The notes beneath the pieces were generated by a model. The model made no database searches. It was given only the letters and a program-made list of their open reading frames with translations, and was not told the origin of the DNA. DNA of 23,329 bases from CAZHGD01 sp964531735 (GTDB lineage: Bacteria > Armatimonadota > UBA10988). Each line of letters opens with the position of its first letter. Position 1 is the stretch's first letter. Location of the stretch: contig CAZHGD010000118.1 of NCBI GenBank assembly GCA_964531735.1, forward strand, positions 1 through 23,329. Direction: 5' to 3'. The position numbers and the translations under genes were made by a program. Of the stretch, positions 16,809-23,329 are shown piece by piece.

Positions 16809-17942
16809 ATGAGCAAGCACTACGACGTCGCCGCCTTCATCTGGCCGTCCTACCATCCCGACCCGCGCGCGCGGGTCTTCTGGCCCATGGGCATCGGCGA
16901 ATGGGAAACCGTGATGAAGAACGCCCCCAAGTTCGAGGGGCACCAGCAGCCGCGGTACCCGCTCTGGGGCTATGTCAACGAGGCCGACCCGTACGTGATG
17001 GAGATGCAGATTGAGGCCGCGGTCGACCACGGCGTGAACACCTTCATCTACGACTGGTACTGGTACGACGGCCTGCCCTACCTGGAAGGCTGCCTCAACG
17101 ATGGCTTCTTGGGGGCCAAGAACAACCACAAGATGAAGTTCTACGTCATGTGGGCCAACCACGACGTCAACCTCTGCTGGGACAAGCGCAACGCCGACGA
17201 TGCGTTCGGCGGCCGCAACCGGTCGCTGATCTGGCGCGGCGGGATCGACCGCGACGAGTTCGAGCGCGCCGGCCGGCGGGTCATCGAACGGTACTTCGGC
17301 CACCCCAGCTACTACCGCATCAACGACCGCCCGGTGTTCATGCTCTACGAGCTGACCACCTTCATCGCCGGCCTGGGCGGTCTCGACCCGGCCCGCGCGG
17401 CCCTCGACTGGTTCCGCGCCGAGACCGAGCGCGCGGGCTTCCCCGGCCTGGAGCTGCAGCTCACCTTGCGCAAGGACTCCCCGCGCAGCCTGTCCGCGGT
17501 GCCCGGCGACAACATCGGCACGCAGCAGGAGGTCGTCGAAGCGCTGGGCTTCGACTCACTGACGCACTACCAGTTCTGCCACTTCGCCGACGTCAACCGC
17601 GACTACACCGCGATCCTGCCCGACGTGGTGGCCGAGTGGCAGGCCATCGACACGGCCTACGCCGCGGCCTACTACCCGCACGTCTCGGTCGGCTGGGACA
17701 GCAGTCCCCGGGCCCACGACTTCCGCGGCGCCATCACCACCAACAACACGCCGGCCAACTTCGAGGCCGCCCTGCGGCAAGCCAAGGACTTTGTCGACGC
17801 CCACCCGAGCCAGGCCCCGCTGATCACGATCAACAGTTGGAACGAATGGACCGAGACCAGCTACCTGCAGCCGTGCACGATGTTCGGCTACGGGTACCTG
17901 GAGGCGGTGCAGCGCGTGTTCGGCGGCCAGCACACCGACTGA
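16809..17942 (+). CDS. GH99-like / WbsX-family protein
   Basis: A 377-residue protein. The opening DVAAFIWPSYHPDPRARVFW and GIGEWETV match the start of the WbsX family, listed as glycosyltransferase WbsX or GH99-like TIM-barrel domain. NTFIYDWYWYDG and KFYVMWANHD are the following barrel strands. The C-terminal INSWNEWTETSYLQP (N342 to E349) is the family hallmark, close to NxWNEWxExxxLEP. There is no signal peptide, so the location is cytoplasmic. Family members are found in O-antigen clusters and, as GH99 relatives, include endo-acting mannan enzymes; which activity applies here is open. It starts at 16809 with AAAGG 7 nt upstream and is followed by a perfect hairpin terminator. It is divergent from pseudopilin copy 2. 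Confidence 0.8.
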   Translation: MSKHYDVAAFIWPSYHPDPRARVFWPMGIGEWETVMKNAPKFEGHQQPRYPLWGYVNEADPYVMEMQIEAAVDHGVNTFIYDWYWYDGLPYLEGCLNDGFLGAKNNHKMKFYVMWANHDVNLCWDKRNADDAFGGRNRSLIWRGGIDRDEFERAGRRVIERYFGHPSYYRINDRPVFMLYELTTFIAGLGGLDPARAALDWFRAETERAGFPGLELQLTLRKDSPRSLSAVPGDNIGTQQEVVEALGFDSLTHYQFCHFADVNRDYTAILPDVVAEWQAIDTAYAAAYYPHVSVGWDSSPRAHDFRGAITTNNTPANFEAALRQAKDFVDAHPSQAPLITINSWNEWTETSYLQPCTMFGYGYLEAVQRVFGGQHTD

Positions 17943-17961
17943 CCCCGGCTGCCCCATCCAC

Positions 17962-18000
17962 GCGGACCGCAGCCCAGTTGTCGCCTGGGCTGCGGTCCGC
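17962..18000. terminator. Bidirectional hairpin terminator, 16-bp perfect stem
   Basis: GCGGACCGCAGCCCAG (17962-17977) and CTGGGCTGCGGTCCGC (17985-18000) pair perfectly around the 7-nt loop TTGTCGC. It lies between the convergent stops at 17942 and 18012. No T tract follows on either strand. Confidence 0.8.
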
Positions 18001-18011
18001 TGGGCCGTCGC

Positions 18012-19997
18012 TCAGTAGTCGAACACCACCACCTGATGGCAGTGCAACTGCGGCACCGTCAGCGCCAACTGGTCACCGTGCTGCGTGACGGCCAGCAGCT
18101 CGCCTTGCGGCGCCAGGCTGGCCCGCTTCACCGGCTGCGGCAGACGCACGCGTAGCGGCACGTCGAACAGCGGCACCAGGTCCTCGATGATCTGGCAGCG
18201 GCCGCGGCTGGTCGGCGGACCGTAGACCAGGTGCGCCACGTAGCGGCGGCGGCTCGGCTGGTGCAGCAGGTTGAGGCGGCCGCCGCTGGGCAGCTCGGCC
18301 TCGATCAGCGGTCGCTCATGCACCAGCGCCAGCGCGTTGGCGAACAACTGCCGGTGGACGCGCGCGCCGTGGCGGTAGTAGAGCCGGCCCAGCGCGTGCG
18401 GCAGGAACACCGTGCGGCCCTGGCGCACCGCGCCCGGATGGGCCGCCGGCTCGCGACGGTTGGCCGTGTTCTGGTGCGAGCAGAAGTGGCCATAGGTGCG
18501 GCTGAAGTACGGCTCGCGGAGCGTGGCCAGCACCTCGCCGCCGGCCAGCTCGCAGCGTAGCGCCGGCTCGTAGTTGAGGAACGCGGCCGGCGGCAGTCCC
18601 ACCGCCAAGGCGGCCTCGGCCACCGTGTAGTCGCAGTCGTACTGCCCCGGACCCAGGTACCGCGCGCCGAGTTCGAGCAGGAACTGGTCGCTCTCGACGG
18701 GCAGGGCGCCTTCGCCCAGGACCAGCAATCCGCCGCCCGCCGCGGTGAAGTCGGCCAACTGCTGGGCACCGGCCTGGTCCAGGCAGCGGCCACCGGGCAG
18801 GATGACGGCGTCCAACCCGCTCAGGTCACGGCCGCGCCCGACCACATCGAAGTCGGTCTGCGTCTCCAGTAGCATGTTGGCCACGCCCTGGTCGTGCGCT
18901 TCGTCGCCGCAGAGCCACAGGCCGAGGCTGGCGCAGCTCTCGGAATCGCCCAGGCCGTACTCCTCGATCGGCGCGATGTGCTCGTAGGCCCGGCCGATCC
19001 ACTCGTAGGTGGCCAGCTCCATCTCACCATCGGGATGCACCTGATCGCCGAACGAGCAGCCCGTGCCGAAGGCCACCATGGTGGCCGCCTCCAGCCACAT
19101 GGCGTCCGGGTGCTTGAAGCCGCCGAACTCGCCCCACATGGTGTGGAACTTGCCCGACATCGCGCAGCGCGGTTTGTCGAGCGCCATGAAGTACTTTGCC
19201 CGCAGCGGCAGCTTGTCGTAGCCGCCCCAGGTGGTCGGCAGGTCTTCCAACTCGAAGTGCGTCAGGCGGTCGAGGATCTGCGGCGACGTGGTCAGCCCGG
19301 CGTTGCCGTTGTAGAACACGGTGGCCTGTGCGTGGCGGGCGTGCAGCACCTGGTTGCACTCGTCCATGAAGCCGGTCCAGCGCTGCAGGTTGTAGGCCCG
19401 CGCGTCGGCGGCGTCATCCGGATCGAGCCGGGCGGCGGCCATGCCGGCCAGGCAGTGCTCGCAGAAGCACGGGCCTTGGCCGCAGATGTCGTAGAACAGG
19501 CCGTCGACCTCGTAGCGGTCGCAGATCTCGGTGGTCAACGCGACGATGTGGTCGCGATAAGCGCCGCTGGGGCAGAGGAACTTCCAGGAGCAGATGGGCT
19601 TCGGCGTGTCGGGCGTGGCCGCCAGATCGAAGTTGCAGGTGGCGGGCTGGCCCTCACGCGTACGCTGTAGCCACTCGGGATGGGCTTCGGCATCGTTGGC
19701 CGACCAGCCGACGGTGATGTAGATCGGAATGCGCACGCCGATCTCGTGCGCCGCGGCGATCTGCTCGCCGAGCAGGTCGCCCTGCAAGTGCGGATGCGGC
19801 CGCCCGACGGCCGTCGGATAGTAGCACCACGAATGATGGCACTTGGCGAACACGGTAATGCCGTCCAGGCGGCCCGCCTTGAGCGCGGCCTGGAAGTTGG
19901 CGCGGCTGAACCGGCCACCGATGTTCTCGATGTGCTCGGAGGTATGGAAGTCCAGGTGCACATGCCGCTGGAAGATGCGATCGATACGAGGCATCAT
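18012..19997 (-). CDS. GH42/GH29-like TIM-barrel protein with beta-galactosidase trimerisation-like domain
   Basis: A 661-residue protein without a signal peptide. HVHLDFHTSEHIENIGGRF and ITVFAKCHHSWCYYPT begin a TIM barrel of the type often annotated as alpha-fucosidase-like or as a beta-galactosidase-trimerisation protein. VDGLFYDIC (Asp170) ends a barrel strand and is followed by C177-x-C179-x2-C182, recalling the zinc-binding C-x-C-x2-C cluster of GH42 enzymes. At about 393-430, LDAVILPGGRCLDQAGAQQL then GGGLLVLGEG is the GATase-like fold of the GH42 trimerisation domain. The C-terminus is beta-rich. The start at 19997 has GGAG 10 nt upstream and immediately precedes the conserved region; the frame stays open further upstream without family-like sequence. 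It is divergent from the dehydrogenase gene and is probably an intracellular glycosidase of unknown specificity. Confidence 0.72.
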   Translation of the reverse strand: MMPRIDRIFQRHVHLDFHTSEHIENIGGRFSRANFQAALKAGRLDGITVFAKCHHSWCYYPTAVGRPHPHLQGDLLGEQIAAAHEIGVRIPIYITVGWSANDAEAHPEWLQRTREGQPATCNFDLAATPDTPKPICSWKFLCPSGAYRDHIVALTTEICDRYEVDGLFYDICGQGPCFCEHCLAGMAAARLDPDDAADARAYNLQRWTGFMDECNQVLHARHAQATVFYNGNAGLTTSPQILDRLTHFELEDLPTTWGGYDKLPLRAKYFMALDKPRCAMSGKFHTMWGEFGGFKHPDAMWLEAATMVAFGTGCSFGDQVHPDGEMELATYEWIGRAYEHIAPIEEYGLGDSESCASLGLWLCGDEAHDQGVANMLLETQTDFDVVGRGRDLSGLDAVILPGGRCLDQAGAQQLADFTAAGGGLLVLGEGALPVESDQFLLELGARYLGPGQYDCDYTVAEAALAVGLPPAAFLNYEPALRCELAGGEVLATLREPYFSRTYGHFCSHQNTANRREPAAHPGAVRQGRTVFLPHALGRLYYRHGARVHRQLFANALALVHERPLIEAELPSGGRLNLLHQPSRRRYVAHLVYGPPTSRGRCQIIEDLVPLFDVPLRVRLPQPVKRASLAPQGELLAVTQHGDQLALTVPQLHCHQVVVFDY

Positions 19998-20026
19998 GAG
20001 CCGTTGTCTCCAGCGACTGGTTTCGC

Positions 20027-20040
20027 TCGCCGGCCGGCGA
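20027..20040. promoter_or_regulatory. Palindromic operator candidate in divergent intergenic region
   Basis: TCGCCGGCCGGCGA is a perfect 14-bp palindrome in the 101-bp gap between divergent genes (19997 and 20099). A second palindrome, ACGGGA-G-TCCCGT (20085-20097), overlaps the GGGAG ribosome-binding site of the dehydrogenase gene. Either could bind a dimeric repressor, but GC-rich DNA makes such palindromes fairly common. Confidence 0.3.
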
Positions 20041-20098
20041 TCCTCCCGGAAGGGGGTCAGCGCACCGCGCCGAACCTCGCGGCAACGGGAGTCCCGTC

Positions 20099-21082
20099 GT
20101 GAGCGAGACCACTGCCTACGCCATCCAGCATGTTGCCCACCGCCAGACCGCCTTGGTCGAGGTGCCCCGCGAGACGCGCCCACCGGCGGCCGACGAGGTC
20201 ATCGGCCGCACGCTGACGTCGGCGGTCAGTCCGGGCACGGAGCTGCACGCCGGCTTCCTCGGCGCGCACTTCCCGGCCGGCAGCGGCTATGCCGCGGTGT
20301 TCGAAGTGCTCGCGGTGGGCGCGGCAGTCACCGACCTGAAGCCGGGCGATCGGGCCTTCTGCATGGGCAACCATCGCAGCGAGCAACGGCAGTCACGCGC
20401 CGCGGTGGTACCGGTGCCGGGCGAGCTCGATCTACTGGTGGCGCCGTTCGCGCGGCTGTTCCAGGTGAGCTGGACCACGCTGGTGACCACGGCCGCACGG
20501 CCGCCGGCACCGGTCGTGATCAGCGGTCTCGGCGTCATCGGCCACTGCGCGGCGCAGCTCTTCCGCGCCGCCGGCTACCGCGTGCTGGCCGTCGATCCCA
20601 ACGACAGCCGCCGCCACCTGGCCGCGGGCAAGGGCCTCGAGACGGCGGCGAGGCTGCCACTGGACGACCCTACCGTGGCCGGCCGAATCGCCTTGGTGGT
20701 CGAGTGCAGCGGACACGAGCAAGCGGTGCTCGACGCCTGTCAGGTGGTGCGTAAGGGCGGTGAAGTGGTCATGATCGGCGTGCCCTGGGTGCGCCGCACC
20801 GAGCTACTCGCGTTCGACTTGCTCCACACCGTCTTCCACCGCTATGTCCAACTGCGCAGCGGCTGGGAATGGGAACTGCCGCGCCAACCACGTGAATTCG
20901 CCGCCGGCAGCATCGTCGAGAATCTCTCGGGCGCGCTCCAGTGGCTGCTCGACGGGCGGTTCGACCTGGCCGGTCTCTACGATGTGCGCTCGCCGGCCGA
21001 CTGCCAGGCCGTCTTCACCGAACTGTCCGATCCGGCTTGCGCGCGGCTCACCACCGTGTTCGACTGGTCGTCGGCCGGTTGA
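20099..21082 (+). CDS. Medium-chain dehydrogenase/reductase, apparently lacking catalytic zinc
   Basis: A 327-residue member of the zinc-alcohol-dehydrogenase superfamily fold. The N-terminal GroES-like domain has TLTSAVSPGTELHAGF where zinc enzymes carry a Cys ligand (GxCGxDLH), so the catalytic zinc site is missing, as in the BchC-like and bi-domain oxidoreductase branches with S-x-GTE. The nucleotide-binding Rossmann motif is VVISGLGVIGHCAAQLF (GLGVIG at 143-148), followed by an acidic strand end VLAVDPND that suggests NAD preference. It is cytoplasmic; the substrate may be a sugar or cyclitol, judged only from its divergent glycosidase-like neighbour. Translation starts at GTG 20099 with GGGAG 7 nt upstream. 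Its stop codon lies within the -35 box of the next gene's promoter. Confidence 0.8.
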   Translation: MSETTAYAIQHVAHRQTALVEVPRETRPPAADEVIGRTLTSAVSPGTELHAGFLGAHFPAGSGYAAVFEVLAVGAAVTDLKPGDRAFCMGNHRSEQRQSRAAVVPVPGELDLLVAPFARLFQVSWTTLVTTAARPPAPVVISGLGVIGHCAAQLFRAAGYRVLAVDPNDSRRHLAAGKGLETAARLPLDDPTVAGRIALVVECSGHEQAVLDACQVVRKGGEVVMIGVPWVRRTELLAFDLLHTVFHRYVQLRSGWEWELPRQPREFAAGSIVENLSGALQWLLDGRFDLAGLYDVRSPADCQAVFTELSDPACARLTTVFDWSSAG

Positions 21083-21108
21083 CAACGACCAGGCCAGCGT
21101 GCTACAAG
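21079..21108 (+). promoter_or_regulatory. Promoter of pseudopilin copy 3
   Basis: A perfect -35 TTGACA (21079-21084), an 18-bp spacer and a -10 TACAAG (21103-21108, 4 of 6). The TGA of the upstream dehydrogenase gene (21080-21082) sits inside the -35 box, the same arrangement as for copy 1. The start codon is 62 nt from the first base of the -35 box. Confidence 0.6.
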
Positions 21109-21111
21109 CGG

Positions 21112-21130
21112 CCGGCGCAGACTGCGCCGG
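21112..21130 (+). other. 5'-leader stem-loop of pseudopilin copy 3
   Basis: CCGGCGCA-GAC-TGCGCCGG forms a perfect 8-bp stem with a 3-nt loop, beginning 3 nt after the -10 box. Its last two bases are the first two of the GGAGG ribosome-binding site (21129-21133), so folding could compete with ribosome binding. Confidence 0.5.
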
Positions 21131-21140
21131 AGGTTGTCGT

Positions 21141-21896
21141 ATGAGACCCAGGACTTCGTCCGCCTTCACGCTCATCGAGCTACTGGTCGTGATCGCGATC
21201 ATCGCCATTCTGGCAGCCATCCTGTTCCCCGTGTTCGCCAAGGCGCGCGAGAAGGCGCGCCAGTCGAGCTGCCAATCCAACCTGAAGCAGCTCAGTCTGG
21301 CCGTGCTGCAGTACTGCCAGGACTATGACGAGAGCTACACGCCCTACGCCAACTGGCCGGGCGGGTGGAACACGCCGGTGGTCCAGACCGACACCAGCAT
21401 GCCGGGCGCCAAGTTCCAGACCAGCAACGGCACCGTGCAGGGCTACTACGTCTGCTGGATGGACCTGGTCATGCCCTACTGCAAGAACGTGCAGTTGTTC
21501 AACTGCCCCTCAGCTCAGCCCTGGAGCACCGCCACGGCCGTGCACTACGGCTACAACAGCGCCCTCAGTGGCGGGGCGTACAACGGCTGGGGCTATCGTC
21601 AGGCCGCCGGTCTGGGCACGACCGACAAGACCGCCCGACTGGCGGAGGTGACCCGGCCGGCCGAAGGCGTGATGCTGATGGACTACGAGATCGTCTATGG
21701 CCTGTATGCGAACATCTACGATGCCTTCGGCAGTTGGAACGCCAACGCGGCCTACACCTTCGTCCACCCGCACAACGAGGGCACCAACATCTCGTTCGCG
21801 GACGGACACGTCAAGTGGTACAGTCGCGTCGATGGGTCGGTGAACCAGCCCACCGCCAACTTCACGAACCGGATGTGGAACGTCTTTCTGCCGTAG
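21141..21896 (+). CDS. Pseudopilin-like protein with H-x9-DG motif (copy 3)
   Basis: A 251-residue family member, the longest of the four intact copies. The leader MRPRTSSA (Ala at -1) precedes FTLIELLVVIAIIAILAA, then FPVFAKAREKARQSSCQSN and LQYCQDYDESY. The middle region is rich in Tyr, Trp, Gly and Asn and contains the FNCPSA motif. The C-terminal part carries PHNEGTNISFADGHVKW, a complete H-x9-DG. GGAGG lies 7 nt before the ATG at 21141. It is followed after 186 bp by a fourth copy on the same strand. Confidence 0.88.
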   Translation: MRPRTSSAFTLIELLVVIAIIAILAAILFPVFAKAREKARQSSCQSNLKQLSLAVLQYCQDYDESYTPYANWPGGWNTPVVQTDTSMPGAKFQTSNGTVQGYYVCWMDLVMPYCKNVQLFNCPSAQPWSTATAVHYGYNSALSGGAYNGWGYRQAAGLGTTDKTARLAEVTRPAEGVMLMDYEIVYGLYANIYDAFGSWNANAAYTFVHPHNEGTNISFADGHVKWYSRVDGSVNQPTANFTNRMWNVFLP

Positions 21897-21918
21897 CTCG
21901 TCGGCGGCCGCAACGCGG

Positions 21919-21949
21919 CGAGGGCCACCCGCAGCGCCGGTGACCCTCG
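21919..21949 (+). terminator. Hairpin terminator after pseudopilin copy 3
   Basis: CGAGGGCCACC (21919-21929) and GGTGACCCTCG (21939-21949) pair at 10 of 11 positions with a 9-nt loop, 23 bp after the stop codon. There is no T tract. The rest of the gap to 22082 contains only the next gene's leader signals. Confidence 0.5.
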
Positions 21950-22038
21950 GGCTGGTCGGCGCGGGCAGCCACAGCAAGGAAAGGAGCCGATCGCCCGCAG
22001 TGGGTGGCGTGTGAAGCGCGTCGTGGTTGGGAATGCAC

Positions 22039-22069
22039 GATAGTGACGTCAGCGCTGGATCCAGCGCTG
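22039..22069 (+). promoter_or_regulatory. -10-like box and 20-bp palindrome in leader of pseudopilin copy 4
   Basis: GATAGT (22039-22044) resembles the -10 box of copy 1, but no acceptable -35 box lies upstream. Five nt later is CAGCGCTGGATCCAGCGCTG (22050-22069), a perfect 20-bp palindrome that could be a dimeric operator or, in RNA, a stem-loop. Its last base begins the GGAG ribosome-binding site (22069-22072). TGACGTCA (22044-22051), itself palindromic, overlaps its left edge. Confidence 0.5.
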
Positions 22070-22082
22070 GAGCAAACCTGAC

Positions 22083-22727
22083 ATGAAGCACTCAACCAGA
22101 GCCGGTTTCACGCTCATCGAGTTGCTGGTCGTCATCGCCATCATCGCGATTCTGGCCGCCATCCTGTTCCCGGTGTTCGCCAAGGCGCGCGAGAAGGCTC
22201 GCCAGGCCAGTTGCCTGAGCAACCTGAAGCAGCACGGGCTGGCGATGAACCAGTACGTGACCGACTACGACGGCACCTATCCGCCGATCCACGACGTGAA
22301 CAACCCGACGGGACGCTACTACGTGTCCAACGGCACCGTGGCGGGCTTCTTCTGGAGCTGGGAAGACATCACGCAGCCGTACATCAAGAACACGCAGCTC
22401 CATGTCTGCCCGTCGGCCTCGGACACCAGCGGCAACAGCCCGGCGCACTCGTACACCTACAACTACTACTTCGGCGCCTGGAGCTTCCCGACCATCGACT
22501 CGCAGGTGGTGCAGCCGGCCAGCAAAGGCCTGCTCGGCGAGCGTGGCACCTCGGCCTGCTACCACTACATCTACACGGGTAGCGACAACGGCGGGCAGAT
22601 CCACAACGACGGCGGCAACATGCTGATGGCCGACTACCACGCCAAGTGGTTCAAGTGGAGCACGGTCTACTACGGCAAGGCGAGCACACAGCCCTACTTC
22701 CAGCCCGGCACCACGGTGACCGAGTAA
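22083..22727 (+). CDS. Pseudopilin-like protein (copy 4, altered H-x9-DG)
   Basis: A 214-residue family member. The leader MKHSTRAG has the classic Gly at -1, unlike the other three copies. FTLIELLVVIAIIAILAA and FPVFAKAREKARQASCLSN follow, then YVTDYDGTYPP and a HVCPSA motif. In the C-terminal signature IHNDGGNMLMADYHAKW the Gly of H-x9-DG is replaced by Tyr. GGAG lies 10 nt before the ATG at 22083. A 12-bp palindrome CAGCGGCCGCTG (22729-22740) starts 2 bp after the stop codon and may assist termination. Confidence 0.87.
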   Translation: MKHSTRAGFTLIELLVVIAIIAILAAILFPVFAKAREKARQASCLSNLKQHGLAMNQYVTDYDGTYPPIHDVNNPTGRYYVSNGTVAGFFWSWEDITQPYIKNTQLHVCPSASDTSGNSPAHSYTYNYYFGAWSFPTIDSQVVQPASKGLLGERGTSACYHYIYTGSDNGGQIHNDGGNMLMADYHAKWFKWSTVYYGKASTQPYFQPGTTVTE

Positions 22728-22783
22728 CCAGCGGCCGCTGCCCGGCCCGAGCGCGGCAGTTTCCCTCGACCGGACCGGGCAAT

Positions 22784-22820
22784 GGGGTCAGGCTGGTTTG
22801 TTGACCCGCCGGTCAGGCGG
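22784..22820. repeat. RAYT-associated palindromic sequence (REP-like)
   Basis: GGGTCA (22785-22790) and TGACCC (22802-22807) form an inverted repeat around an 11-nt loop. GGTCAGGC occurs twice (22786-22793 and 22811-22818), and CCGCC (22806-22810) with GGCGG (22816-22820) makes a second small hairpin. Short palindromes of the GGGGTCAG type just upstream of the gene are usual for REP-associated tyrosine transposases, which act on such sequences. Confidence 0.45.
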
Positions 22821-22829
22821 TGTTAGGCT
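22801..22829 (+). promoter_or_regulatory. Putative promoter of RAYT gene, possibly leaderless
   Basis: -35 TTGACC (22801-22806), a 17-bp spacer, and an extended -10 TGT-TAGGCT with the hexamer at 22824-22829 (3 of 6). The expected transcription start, 6-7 bp downstream, coincides with the ATG at 22836, and no clear ribosome-binding site is present. Confidence 0.35.
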
Positions 22830-22835
22830 GCCGGC

Positions 22836-23329
22836 ATGGCAAGGCCGCCACGACACAGCCTGGCCGGCATGGTCTACCACGTGCTGAACCGCGCCAACGC
22901 CGGTGCCACGGTGTTTGCGACGGAGCAGGACTATCAGGACTTCCTGGGCCTGCTCGCCGAGGCTTGCAGGCGACGGCCGCTGGGGCTGTATGGCTGGTGC
23001 CTCCTGCCCGACCATTTCCACCTGGTGGTGCAGCCAGAGGCCGACGGCGACCTCAGCCGGTGGATGCAGTGGCTCGCCACCGCGCATGTCCGCCGCTGGC
23101 ATCACCGGCATCACACCGCCGGGCACCTCTGGCAGGGCCGCTACCGTTCGTTCCCTGTGGCGCCTGGTGAACCGTTGCTGGCCGTGCTGCGCTATGTCGA
23201 GGGCAACCCCGTCCGCGCCGGCCTCGCGGCCACGCCGGCCGAGTGGCCCTGGTCCAGCCGGGCGGCGAACCCGCCGCCCGAGCTCGCCGCCCGCCGGCGC
23301 GAACCACCGGGCGGCCGGGGCACCGACCC
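22836..23329 (+). CDS. REP-associated tyrosine transposase (Y1_Tnp/RAYT), 3' end outside window
   Basis: 164 residues are visible and the frame is open to the window end, so the gene is partial. MVYHVLNRANAG is the usual RAYT opening. LPDHFHLVV supplies the metal-binding H-x-H (His60, His62) of the HUH family. HLWQGRYRSFPV and LRYVEGNPVRAGL follow, the latter with the catalytic tyrosine Tyr120 and the conserved Y-V-E-x-N-P-V-R-A-G. WPWSS (137-141) is also typical. Such proteins nick and rejoin single-stranded REP palindromes and are usually domesticated single-copy genes rather than insertion sequences. The catalytic residues are intact, so it may be active. The Arg/Pro-rich tail beyond about residue 142 is variable in this family. 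Confidence 0.87.
   Translation, partial: MARPPRHSLAGMVYHVLNRANAGATVFATEQDYQDFLGLLAEACRRRPLGLYGWCLLPDHFHLVVQPEADGDLSRWMQWLATAHVRRWHHRHHTAGHLWQGRYRSFPVAPGEPLLAVLRYVEGNPVRAGLAATPAEWPWSSRAANPPPELAARRREPPGGRGTD

Noticed and set aside
22741..22779. CCCGG...CCGGG pairing after pseudopilin copy 4
   Set aside because: Only 5 bp pair cleanly and the rest needs bulges; not convincing as a terminator.

Overview
The window is GC-rich DNA (roughly 68-70% by eye) from a diderm bacterium. Its signature is a set of pseudopilin-like proteins that share the N-terminal stretch FTLIELLVVIAIIAILAA followed by FPVFAKAREKARQ, and most also carry a C-terminal H-x9-DG motif. Paralogues of this kind are abundant in Armatimonadota and are also found in Planctomycetota and related phyla. 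Together with a Wzi-like outer-membrane barrel preceded by an SLH-like segment, and several orphan TIM-barrel glycosidases, this makes an uncultured Armatimonadota-type heterotroph my best guess. That assignment is an inference; there is no rRNA or marker gene here.

Layout: (1) 1-2907, plus strand: a palindromic repeat, a small Tat-exported double-[4Fe-4S] protein and a GH9 cellulase, probably one operon. (2) 12698 down to 2919, minus strand: a very large secreted TIM-barrel glycosidase with carbohydrate-binding-like modules, an unknown four-helix membrane protein, a pseudopilin with its own promoter, a 114-bp palindromic element, the SLH/Wzi-like outer-membrane protein and a second secreted TIM-barrel protein. 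(3) 12819-14661, plus strand: alpha-phosphohexomutase behind an extended -10 promoter. (4) 14662-17942: a decayed pseudopilin, a CE1-like esterase, an intact pseudopilin and a GH99-like/WbsX protein, with strong hairpins between convergent genes. (5) 18012-21082: a divergent pair, a GH42/GH29-like protein and a zinc-less medium-chain dehydrogenase. (6) 21079-22727: two more pseudopilins in tandem. (7) 22784-23329: a REP-associated tyrosine transposase (RAYT) that runs off the right end.

Functionally this looks like an accessory carbohydrate region. Secreted or surface glycosidases and an esterase would release sugars, while phosphohexomutase and the dehydrogenase would process them inside the cell. 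The pseudopilins may form or decorate the envelope machinery that exports or displays these enzymes.

The observation I find most worth pursuing is a shared leader design on the pseudopilin genes. Three of the four intact copies have a perfect TTGACA -35 box 62-69 bp before the start codon. Three have a GC-rich stem-loop beginning 3-5 nt after the -10 box, so at or very near the predicted transcript 5' end, just ahead of the ribosome-binding site. The stem sequences differ but their position does not. The RAYT gene, the 114-bp element and the 79-164 element form a second thread of mobile palindromic DNA.
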